Shown here: piece after piece, positions 33,407 through 43,855 of the stretch
Layout of the letters: every line of letters starts with the position of its first letter
How positions within the stretch are numbered: the first letter of the stretch is position 1
Source of the DNA: Microstegium vimineum
Lineage: Eukaryota; Streptophyta; Magnoliopsida; Poales; Poaceae
Assembly: GCA_022036555.1 (NCBI GenBank)
Contig: CM039126.1
Coordinates: 11,605,591-11,669,590 of the forward strand
Length of the DNA: 64,000 bases
Direction of reading: 5' to 3'
Notes under the pieces: generated by a model
Told to the model about the DNA's origin: nothing
The model's database searches: none
The model's input: the letters and a program-made list of their open reading frames with translations, nothing else
Position numbers and translations under genes: made by a program

Positions 33407-36400
33407 ATGGCTCGAGGGTGGATGTACGATCTGTCACGTACAGACCCACGGTACTTGACGGGCATCGACGATTTCATCAAGCGAGCTAGAGCCAATGCTG
33501 GGGACTCACATCTTGTATTCTGTCCATGCAAAGACTGCAAGAATACGAGAAAATGGGGCGACGTGGAGCATATACGGTTGCACTTGATCACAAGGGGTTC
33601 ATGATAAACTGCACGATTTAGACTTTGCATGGAGAGGTTGGTCAAAATGTTAATGATGATGTGCACATGCCTAGTGTATCCCTGAATGCATTATTGCTTG
33701 TTCATGAGTACACAGAACATGTGCCCACCAATGATGATGTGTTTATGAATACATTAGCTGACGACACTGAGAAAAATGATAGCATTTCACAGCTTCTACA
33801 TGATGTGCATGGGGATTCCTTAGTGCTTCACAGTTGAAAAAACTGGAGATGATGAGAAAGGATACAAAAACACCATTGTTTCCGTGCTCCCCAATAAGCA
33901 AACTGGAAGTCAACATCATGCTATTGGAGTTCAAATCAACGAATGGGTTGAGTGATAAAGGCTTCGATAACTTGTTAGTTATACTACATAAACTGTTCCC
34001 GGAGGCCAAGTTAGCAGAAAAGACATACCTTGCGAAGCAAATGATTTGCCCAATTGGCCTCGAGGTTGAGAAAATCCACGCGTATTTCAACGACTGCATA
34101 TTGTACCGTGAAGAGAAATACAAAGACTTGGATGCATGTCCCAAGTGTAAAACTCCCCGATACAAGCAAGGGCCATCAAATGATGGAAGCAAGACCAGAG
34201 GAGGGCCAGTAAAGTCCGTGTGGTATTTTCCTATAACTCCACAAGTGCATAGGTTGTTTGCAAATGAGAAGTCAGCCAAGCTATTGCGTTGGCATGGCGA
34301 AGAGCGAAAGAAAGATTCAATGATAAGACACCCCGCTGATGGGTCGGACTGGAGGACTATCAACACTATGTTCTATAAGAACATCGGTGGAGAGGTAAGG
34401 CATCTGTGGTTTGCTTTGAGCACGGATGGGATGAACCCATTTGACCAGGTGAGAACCAATCATAGCACTTGGCCAGTGATGCTATGTATATACAACCTTC
34501 CACCCTGGCTTTGTATGAAACGGTCATACGTCCAGATGCCATTACTAATCCAAGGACCAAGACAACCTGGTAATGATATTGATGTGCTTCTAGAACCAGT
34601 GATCGATGAACTACTACAGATGTGGGAGACGGGTGTGAAGGATGTCTGGGATGAGTACAAAAGAACATGTCACGGTAAAGGTTGTACTTATCGCTACAAT
34701 CACCGACCTACCAGGGCGAGGTTCCTTGTCTGGATAGAAGACAAAAGGATACACTGGGTGTGTCGAGTGCTTGGACGAGACTGATGCTACACATCTACCA
34801 GAAAATAGGAAGATGGTCTACATGGGACACCGTAGGTTTCTACGTCGTGATCACCCTTACCGTAGGAATACAAAAGATTTTAATGGGACTACTGAGAAAC
34901 GTGGACCTCCAAAGTATCGAGACGGGAAACAGCTGCTTCAACAATTAAGCAAACTCACAAATGTTGTCCTTGGGAAGGGGGACGGGGCAGTAGCAGCATC
35001 AACCGATAGTATTTAGAAGAAAAAAATCTATCTTCTGGAAACTACCTTACTGGCAACTTTTGAGTGTACGTCACTGTCTTGATCCAATGCACATAACTAA
35101 AAACGTGTGCGGTAACACACTTAACACGTTGATGAACACCGGGGGAACAAGCAAGGATTCTCTTGCGACATGCTTGGACATGCAACACCTGTGCCTCAGG
35201 AAGGAGTTGCACCCAGTAACTCTTGAGAATGGTCACTTGAAACTTCCGGTGGCATCATGAACACTGAAAAAGGAGGAAAAAGAAATGCTTATTTCTTTCT
35301 TCAACGATCTCAAAGTACCGAGTGGCTACTGTGGGAACCCGAAAAGGCTAGTTAACATGAGAGAACTTAAGTTTAACTATGGTTCTATGAAGGCCCATGA
35401 CTGTCATATCATAATGACTTAGCTGCTCCTAGTTTCCCTACGAGGTATCCTCCCTGACAAGGTCCACGCTCCAATCATAAAGTTGTGTTCGTTCTTCAAC
35501 GCAATCTCTGAAAAGGTCATTGAAGTGGGCAGGCTAGACCGCCTGAAGTAGGAGATAGCCGAGATTATATACAGGCTTGAGATGCATTTCCCACCGACTT
35601 ACTTTGACATTTCAGTGCATCTACTTGTTCATCTTGTGGATCAAATAAAAGCCCTTGGTCCAATGTACCTACACCAGATGTTTCCTTTTGAGAGGCTCAT
35701 GAAAGTTTTTAGGCAGTATGTTAGGAATAAATTCAGACTAGAAGGGAGCATGGTAGAAGGATGATCAACAGAGGAGGCTATTGAGCTCTCCACATATTAT
35801 CTGGACATCAAGGGGGTTGGAGATCCAGTATCTCATCATGATGGAAGACTAGGGGGCAAAGGAACAATAGGTGAGAAAGCTGTCAAAATAGACAAAATGT
35901 TCTCCTTCAGACAAGCACACTTCGCAGTTCTCCAGCAGGCCGATGGTGTGATGACATACAATTACTGCAAAGGAAGCACATCGGTAGGTCACAGGCTTGG
36001 CTTGAGAAAAAACATAAGGAGGAATTCGGTGACTAGTTTCGACGCCAAAGGCTAGGAATGGTGACGGGATGTCAGCTAGATCTCTTAGTTGCTGGACCTT
36101 CGACTACGCTAATGACATACCAAGGATATCAAATAAACGGTTTTACATTTTACACAAAAAAATAGGACGGAAAGAGCATCGACCAAAATAGTGGTGTTCA
36201 TTTTGACACCCACGATGAGTACGGCACAGTGGTGGCAACATACTATGGTTTCATAGATGAGATATGGGATCTAGACTATGAACATCAGTTGAAAGTTGCT
36301 CTTTTCCATTGTCTGTGGGTCCGGCTGAATGAAATCAACACCGACAAGGATGGGTTCACTACCGTTGATCTATCCAAGACCGCATACAGAGATGACCCCT

Positions 36401-36653
36401 TCGTCCTTGCAAAGGATGTTTTGCAAATCTTCTATGCAAGGGATAACAATACAAATGGAAGACGACATGTAGTATTGCAAGGCAAAAGGAAGATTGTCGG
36501 TGTCGACGGAGTGACTGACGAAGAAGACTACAAAGGTTATGAAGAAATTGCTCCTTTTGGGGCGGATGTTACCCTACATGTCCTTGAAGAGGGTGACGAA
36601 CCTGCTTACCTCCGGAGTGATCACGATGAGGCCATCATCATGCCTGCACCGTG
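33407..36653 (+). pseudogene. CACTA transposase (tnp2 type), many stops and frameshifts
   Basis: Pieces in family order are: the transposase-associated domain (MARGWMYDLSR, with CPCKDC, 33407-33600); the tnp2 core (33834-34784, with CPKCKTPRYKQG, VWYFPITPQVHRLF and LSTDGMNPF); a continuation in another frame (34771-35016, HRRFLRRDHPYR); DPMHITKNVCGNTL (about 35075); the DUF4218-like segment (MHFPPTYFDISVHLLVHL, 35582); and the DUF4216-like C-terminal segment (36229-36653). At least two frameshifts (near 33600 and 34758) and several in-frame stops (for example near 35260, 35420, 35550, 35764 and 36054) separate them. It is non-functional. Confidence 0.9.
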
Positions 36654-36787
36654 AATTGTTAGAGTATCATAAACTATGTAATCCTTAATGAAATATTGTT
36701 TTAGTAATTTGCATCGAATTTGAGATCATATGAAGTTGTAGATTGATGAGTTGTACCACGTTATTGATTGATGTATGTCATGTCAAA

Positions 36788-37140
36788 AGGAATTAAAAAA
36801 CTATAAAGAATTAGACCTTGAGTGTATAAGCATTAATGTAGAGCTCCTCAAAACTAGCAAAAGCTATGTTGGAAGATTTTCAACTTGTATTCAAATTTTT
36901 GGAGTAATTACAAAGGGGGTAATTGAATTTTAAACCCTTATTTAAATTCAAAATGGAATTCAAAAACTAGAAAGAATTAGACCTTGAGTGTATAAGCAAT
37001 AATGTAGAGCTCCTCAAAACTAGCAAAAGCTATGTTGGAAGATTTTCACCTTCTATTCAAATTTTTGGAGTAATTACAAAGGGGGTAATTGAATTTTAAA
37101 CCCTTATTCAAATTCAAAATGGAATTCAAAAACTAGAAAG
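36788..37140. repeat. 166-bp tandem repeat inside the CACTA element
   Basis: TTAGACCTTGAGTGTATAAGC starts at 36811 and again at 36977, and the sequence is nearly identical over 166 bp. A third, partial copy (CAAAAACTAGAAAGAATT) begins at about 37127. The unit is AT-rich and non-coding and lies between the two transcription units. Confidence 0.9.
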
Positions 37141-37282
37141 AATTTGAATATGCTACTTCAGCAAAAGTTGTAGAGAATTAAAAATTATGCAACTTCTATG
37201 TTTAGAGTTTTTCAAGTTTTAGTAAAAAATTAGGAGTAATTTGAATTCTAAAGCAAAGGGCAAAATTTAAAAAAATTACAAA

Positions 37283-37403
37283 TCACTGCCGGTTCTTATT
37301 ACAAACCGACAGTGATGCCCTCTAATCACTGCCGGTTCTTGTTACAAACCGGCAGTGATAGGGGACATCACTGCCGGTTTGTAACAAGAACCGGCAGTGA
37401 TGA
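37283..37403. repeat. Internal copy of the CACTA palindrome array
   Basis: Four copies of the element's terminal motif (ATCACTGCCGGTTCTT and its inverse AACCGGCAGTGATG) form two hairpins. They lie about 3.5 kb inside the left terminus of the 7.3-kb element. TATATAAGG follows at 37411, then a GC-rich leader. Confidence 0.9.
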
Positions 37404-37410
37404 GGCCGCG

Positions 37411-37418
37411 TATATAAG
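37411..37418 (+). promoter_or_regulatory. TATA box of the second CACTA transcription unit
   Basis: TATATAAGG is followed after about 35 bp by a sharply GC-rich stretch (37440-37770) typical of a grass 5' leader. It lies immediately downstream of the internal palindrome array, mirroring the layout at the left end. Confidence 0.6.
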
Positions 37419-38389
37419 GAAAGGGCGCGGTCTAAAAATTTCAGACTCGCGCCCGTTCCACACTTAGCCGCTCCGCTCGCCATTGCCCGACACTCGCCAC
37501 TGCCCGACGTCGTCGTTCCAGCCCGCCGGCGCCACTCACCGCCGTAGCAGGCGCTCCCCGCCGCCGCTCCATCCCGCCGCCGAAGCTCGAGCTCGCCGCC
37601 GCTCCAGCCGGCCGCAGCAAGGGCTCCCCGCCGCCAGTGCTCGTCGCCGCTCGACGCCACAGAAGGATGCCCAAACAAGCTGGAGCTCGACGCCGCAGAA
37701 GCACTGCTCGGAATCCCCCACGTTGAGGAGCTCGGAATCCGGCCCAAACCTCCACGCGGTGAGCTCCATGTCCATGCACCGAAGGTGTTCGACGAATTGA
37801 CTATATGGATTCAGAGTGGTTTTGCTTGTCATGGAGATAGATGAGGAGAGGAAGGAGGGGGAGAAAGGGAAGGAGGGAGACATAGAGAGAGATAGAGGAG
37901 GAGAGCAGGAGGGAGAGATAGAGAGAGACAGAGGGAGATTAGAGAGATAGAGATTAGGGAGATAGAGATAGAGATTGGATATATGTCATACACTTATGCT
38001 ACCCATAGAAATAGATAAATAGAGAGAGATATAAAGACAGAGAGAAAGATAGCTTGGATATATGTCATACACTTATGTACCTATGAGCATGACTTTATAT
38101 CATATATATATATGGCTTTATGTTGTGACATAGCATGACTTGTACCTATGAGCTAATACCAATATCCTTGTATATACTTGTAGCACAATTTGTCTATAGC
38201 ATGACTTGTACCTATGAGCTAATATCAATCACTCTTCATGCTAGATACATGACTTGGCACATTTTTTGGAGATACATGAATTATCTATATACTTGTGCTA
38301 CCCATAGAAATAAACTACGTGATCTGCATTTGAATATATCCATGCATGTTTATTTTGCAGGTCTATAGCAAAATTTTGCCTCCAAAAAC

Positions 38390-39272
38390 GAAATAGCATT
38401 TTTGACTTCTTGGACCCCATCTTGGTAAATGAGACAACATGCAAAGCCGGTCTCCAAGATCCGTATGTCTCAGCAAGTTTGAAGATAGAGTTTGAAAGAA
38501 TGTTCTCAGTCGGCAAAACAAATGCACTACTAACCTACAATTGCGAGTATGTGTTCTCGACCCTTACTTAAGTGTTTTTTTTCTTGATATATCATTCAAT
38601 AACATGAGCTTTGTGATTGCAGCAACCATTACGTCCTCGTAGATATAAGTCTTAAAAATTCAACTATCGAGGTGTGGGACTCAAAAAAGAAGCCACTTCA
38701 ACTTATCGAACCCCTAGTCAAAGTGCTAAATATGTAAGTGAACCCAATATCACCACACTTTTCAATCACATATGATATTGTAATTAATGTCCTCGGCCTT
38801 TACACTTCATTTACATTGTCACATGGAATGAAGGCATTACCTGGTTGGAGAAATGTGGAGCCTAAGCTGCAAAAGAAATGGAGAGCCCCATTCAAAGTGG
38901 AGTATATGAAGAAGGTCAAGCACCTAGATCAACTAATGGGGAACAACGAGTGTGGGTTCTATGTGATGTGGGCAATGCTTGCCTACTTTGACGCAAAACT
39001 AGGAATAGGAGATGACATGGTACTTACGCGTCGCATTTTAATTCTATTGTTTTATCTTACGTATGTGCATCTCAATATCATCTTGTATCAATTTACAGCG
39101 CAAAGATCAGGGCCACAACAGGTTGGTAGATTTTGAGATAAGAGGATTTCAAGAGAAGATAACAACTCTTATTCTAGACGAGATAGTGTATAGAAAAGGA
39201 TATATGTCCATTGTACAGAGTAAGGACTTCAAGAAGATCTACGGAAAAGACCGCATCGAAAGGCTATTGTAA
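38390..39272 (+). CDS. Ulp1-like cysteine protease of the CACTA element, apparently intact exons
   Basis: By reading, open exons cover about 38363-38547 (RNSIFDFLDPILVNETTC, then SLKIEFERMF), about 38622-38731 (NHYVLVDISL and IEVWDSKKKPL), about 38828-39018 (NNECGFYVMWAMLAYFDAKL) and about 39100-39272, ending at a stop. The His, Asp and Cys of the C48 (Ulp1/SENP) catalytic triad are visible in NHYVLV, EVWDS and NECGFYV. Ulp1-type domains are known passengers of plant CACTA and Mutator-like elements; they may act on SUMO, but no substrate can be named. No stop interrupts the exons, unlike the upstream transposase. The 5' exons between 37440 and 38363 were not resolved. Confidence 0.75.
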
Positions 39273-39494
39273 TGCGACATTTAATTCGATACTTTAAGTT
39301 TTGTTTGGATGTTTTGTAATAATTATTATAAATGTGTGATGAGTTTGTATTGTCGCTAGTCCACAACCACCTTCAATTCACATCGATATCAAATGGTTCG
39401 ATAGCAAACACCTCCACGATCTCCCACCCCACCACCTCTACCCTAAACCCCAAATGAAAATAAAACAAATAATAAAATGCAAATTTAAAAAATA

Positions 39495-39715
39495 ATATCA
39501 CTGTCGGTTCAATTAAAACCGACAGTGATGGCTCGGTTGGTGAAACAAACCGGCAGTGATGGCTCTGCCGGTTGGTAACACGAACCGACAGTGATGCTTG
39601 AGCCATCACTGCCGGTTTGGCATAACTGACAGTGATGGCTTGGCTTCATTACTGCCGAATTGCCAGTGTCGGTTCAATAACCGCCACTGAAGGAGGGTTT
39701 TGAACCGGTATTAAT
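39495..39715. repeat. CACTA right subterminal palindrome array
   Basis: Several inverted copies of ATCACTGTCGGTT, ATCACTGCCGGTT and AACCGGCAGTGATG precede the terminus at 39734. It matches the left array in motif and spacing. Confidence 0.88.
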
Positions 39716-39734
39716 TGCAGGTTCTGTAGTAGTG

Positions 39735-42700
39735 TACGTCCTTGAATAGGATCTGTGGGAGGATTGTAATCTTGTTGTTTGCGTTTAGGTGCTTAAATTA
39801 AGCTGTTGATAGGGTGTGGCTGGCTAACAATGGAGTTCATCAAATCAAGGAAGATATGGAAGCTGATCGAGAACGCGCTGCCATGGGAATCCGGAATCCC
39901 TGAAGAAAACTCTAGCATATTTTTACATTTTGAATATCTAGTGAAAATTTTGGTCACGCCACTACACCTACGAAGGGTAGGTGGAGGTAGGTGAAATCTA
40001 AGGCGTGTGCCCGTATGGAGTGGGAATATAGGGAATCACTCTCTATTCGCTTGACTTATGCTTGACTTATCAGCTATGGTATCATGTTGTTTTTTTTGTT
40101 TAAAACAGCTAAAAACAAAATCAGCTGATTTATTAATCGAAAAAACGATTAGCCAAACAAACCGTCAGATAAGATGACCACACCTGCATGAAAGAGTAGA
40201 ACCACATGTGTTTTATTATATTTTCTAAGAGTATTTTTAAGAGATTAGTTTAAAAAAACTACTCAAATTTACTGATTTAGCTACTCTGTAAAATAGATTT
40301 GACAAAAAAATAATAGTAGAACACTCCAACTGTAAACCAAAAAACTAGATAACTAGTGAGGTAGGCTATCAAAAAGTAGAGAGCAAATGAGGTGGAATAG
40401 GACGTTACTTAATTTAATTTATCTCTTAGAGATGCTAAAAGACTTCTTCAGCCTGTTCGTTTGACTTTTCAGTCGGCTTAAATCTAGTCAAAACATTGTT
40501 TTTCTCTCACAAGAAATCAACCAGCAGTGTATAATCCTGTTAGAACAGTGCATAATCCTGTCAAACGTCGTTGTACTATAATTTTTTTAACAACGTAGGA
40601 AAGAATTGGTTGTTTATATCGACGCTGATCGAATAGGCTACCTAACATGCATAACTAACTGACACACGGAATGATTTCAGCAATATATATTGATGTTCAG
40701 GTCACAACTGAAAGCGTGCTTTCCCTTGACAAGTATTACTAGTGGGCTGGGCTGTCTTCGTTAGAATGAACGAGGAATATTTCTTCAAACAAAATGTAGT
40801 ACTTTTTACAGAAGGAAAACAAACGTCGCTTTACTCGGGGAGTCGGGACTTGGTCGGGATTGGGGAGCATGTGCTCGGTCGACGTCCGGTGATCCAGTAT
40901 GGACCAGCTGCTCACAGCTAGGACACTACAGAGCCTCCGAGGTTTACACGGTTCCGCGGTGCCTTGCCTTGCTGAACCTGGAACCGTCAGTATCTCACTT
41001 TTTCGCCTTTGTCAAAGTGAAGGGCGGCACACCTACAAGTAGCAGTTTTTTATGCAATGGGGCGGACAGAATAATGGTACGTGATAACTGGCAAATCTGC
41101 AAATGGATCACTAGGGTTGATTTTTTAGAACTGGATTTGGTGATCTCCCCTGATTTTCAAACAGTCTAATGACTAATTGTTAGCATATATAAGATTAGAG
41201 ATGAAATGGAACAGATAATTATTTGTTTTCTTTTTGTCAAATTCGGATCAAAGTGAATAATTAATATGTGGATACATATTAAAAAAACTAATGCTATAAT
41301 AAATTGTATAGAGATGAAGGGGAATCGGCAGAGACTGATTTAGTTAAATAGTCGAGTAATATATACATATATATAGAGAGAATTTATATGTTTATCAAGA
41401 ATTAGTTTAGTAAAGTATAAGTAGCAAGGAGTCCACAATATACATGACATAATTAACACTTTGCGACCAACCTCAAAGGTAAAAAAAAAAAACTGTGTGA
41501 TCTCTACAACAAGTAGATAAGGGATACAAATGTCTTTGTATGGTAATAGTAGTGTCTATTAATTCTAGCATCTGAACAGTACATGACTAATTTTAAGCCA
41601 GCCAACTATTAGTCAAGTAACAACTAGTTCAATTCTTGGTCATGACTAACAACTAGTTCTAGTCCATCCAAACATACCCTTATTTATGCACATAGCCTAA
41701 CTCTCTTTATTTAGAGACCTAAAACTTAGGTTGTACTTGTACTTGTTTAAATTCTAAAAAATGTTTGTGCAACTAAAAAGCAGAACACTTACCAATGAAT
41801 ATTTTGAAGCCTTTTTAGAAGACACTGTTTTCACACCGTACAACTTTCGTAACGTCTTAGATATCGTTGTTATCTTTTTATATATTTTTTAAATAAGCGA
41901 GAATAAAGAGATGTTTTCTAGCTGTTTTAAGTGAGACAGAGAGGAGGAATATTTTATCGTTGTTAGTTGAAAGTTGAAAAATTGAAGTTATGTTTGATTT
42001 AGCTCTGAGATGTAAAAGAAACTTCTATAAACTAATAAACTTAAAGAAGCTTATAGAAGCTATGGTTATAAAGAAATATGTTCTGATCTACTCCCTCCTG
42101 TTGTTTGAAAAGTGTGTCTGTGAGAAAAATATGGTTTTCTAGTGACACTTTCAATGAAACAGAGGGAATATATGTTTAGAAATATTTCATTGGAACAGAA
42201 AAATATTGTATCGTATATTAGGCTGATAAGTTTAAATAATACTCTCTCCATATCCATATTAATTAACGTTTTGAAAAAAAGTTTGAGTCAAACATTGAGA
42301 ATATAAATCATGAATAATTTTTTAGGTTATTAAGTTTAAAAAAATAAAAAATATATCAATGAATTTATCTTGAAAAATACTTTCATACAAACATACATAT
42401 ATTATATTTTAATAAATATTTTTCAAAATATAAATGGTCAAAGTTACGCTTTAAAGATCGTGTCACTGTTCTAGACGTCAACTAATATGAGTATAGAAGG
42501 AGTAAGTTCAAATGAGAAAGAATTGTGATTGTATAGACCTCCTTGCTACAAAATCCGCATCGTTGGCAGCAAATTCGCCTGGCCGGGAGACCGGAAGAGT
42601 AGGAATGAGATAGGAGGAAGCTAGGACCATCGTAAAAGAGCAGAGAAGGCACGCGAGGCGACAAAAAGCCACACGTCCGTCCGGGACCTGGCACAGATGA
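39735..42700. other. AT-rich intergenic DNA with MITE remnants
   Basis: No gene is seen. Short frames at 39806-39994 and 40969-41169 lack family features. A candidate hAT-type MITE spans about 40449-40639 (CAGCCTGTTCGTTTGAC to CGAATAGGCT). Stowaway-like pieces lie at about 42090-42171 (ACTCCCTCCTG to CAGAGGGA) and 42241-42503 (ACTCTCTCCATATCC to ATAGAAGGAGTA), the latter with both ends visible. Confidence 0.5.
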
Positions 42701-42729
42701 CTGCAATTAAAGGAGGCCTCGGCCCAATA

Positions 42730-43128
42730 ACCGGTGTGCTCGCACAAAGCCGCTCTTTCTCCTCTCCTCCGGCGCTGCTCCCCGACCGAGAAAGAAGTTA
42801 AGAACCCGCCCGTCGAGCCGCACCGCGCCGACCGCCGAAGCAAAGCGTGTCAAACGAGTGAGATCCTAGTCCGCATCGCGCGGCCCGCAGCCTGGCCCCG
42901 GCCGACCCAACCCAACACAACGGCACGCACCCACCCACCTACCTCGCACACCCACCGTCGCGCATCGCCAGCCCGACCGCGACTCTTCTTCTCTTCTCCG
43001 CCACGGCAGGGCAAAGACCAAAGAGACTGACCGAGCGAGCCCTCGGCCCGGCCTCGCGACACGCGACGGCGCCTATTCTGCCGGTCGCGATCGGTCGGTC
43101 CGTGGCGTGGACCTGAAGCAGCCTCCTA

Positions 43129-43165
<37 letters not shown>

Positions 43166-43755
43166 CGCCTTCGACTTCTCTCTTCTCCTGTGCGTGCTTG
43201 CTCCTGTCCTGCCTTCGTCGCCTGACTTGTTCGTCGCTCGCTGCTTCCCCAGGCCTTGCTGCTCGCTAGCTCCGTCGCTCAGGCGGCGAGGTTAGGCACG
43301 GCTCAGGAGTGCCCGCCCCCGCCCAGCGCGCGCGAGACTCTTCGCGGCGGCCGGGTGGCGGCGGCGGCGGCGGAGGAGGAGGAGGATTCCTGGTGAGTGG
43401 CTCTGGCATTGGGCTTGTTCTTTGCGGGCTTCGAGTTACACATTGCGAGATGGGGGGCGGTCGTGTCTTGTCGTGTCGTGCGGCGATTTCCTCCGAAATT
43501 TTGGGGGTCCGCGTGCTCGTGAGCTTTGCTGCTTGCTTCATCTCTGATTTCGCGTGTCGGCGTGCCCCAGATTTCGTTGGGACTTTGGTGATCTGCGCAT
43601 TTCTAAAGGTGCACAAGAGTATCTGCGTGATGCTCTTTTATTATTTTTGTTTTAAATAAAAAAAAAGTGTCGGCGCGGTTTGTGCGATGACGCTAGATTC
43701 GCGCTGTCTATTTTGTGACCTTTTTGTTCGAAGTAAGCTGCTATCGTGCTCGTTT
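42730..43755 (+). other. 5' end of an unidentified gene, cut by gap 2
   Basis: The sequence becomes strongly GC-rich from 42730, passes a (CT)n(CA)n tract (43130-43165) and a (GGC)n/(GGA)n run (43355-43388), and then meets a good splice donor (CCTG then GTGAGTGG) at about 43393. The following 360 bp to the gap are T-rich and intron-like. This is the usual shape of a grass 5'-UTR exon followed by a leader intron. No start codon with a convincing frame is present, so the product is unknown. If contig B is flipped, this gene points towards contig A. Confidence 0.5.
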
Positions 43756-43855
43756 NNNNNNNNNNNNNNNNNNNNNNNNNNNNNNNNNNNNNNNNNNNNN
43801 NNNNNNNNNNNNNNNNNNNNNNNNNNNNNNNNNNNNNNNNNNNNNNNNNNNNNNN
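43756..43855. other. Scaffold gap (100 N)
   Basis: Exactly 100 N between contigs B and C. The base after it is the start of the 2456-bp overlap with contig B's other end. Confidence 0.99.

Larger units (their letters stand above)
32421..39734 (+). mobile_element. CACTA (En/Spm) transposon with tnp2 and Ulp1-like genes
   Basis: The left terminus is CACTACTATAGAAACGAC and the right terminus read inward is CACTACTACAGAACCTGC. Both ends carry many inverted copies of ATCACTGCCGGTT (32435-32690 and 39495-39715). Inside are a broken tnp2 transposase unit (33407-36653) and a second unit with Ulp1-like protease exons (about 38390-39272). An extra block of the same palindrome sits in front of the second unit (37283-37403). 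The 3-bp flanks differ (ATT left, TAC right), so the target duplication has decayed or one flank has changed. Total length is 7.3 kb. Confidence 0.92.
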
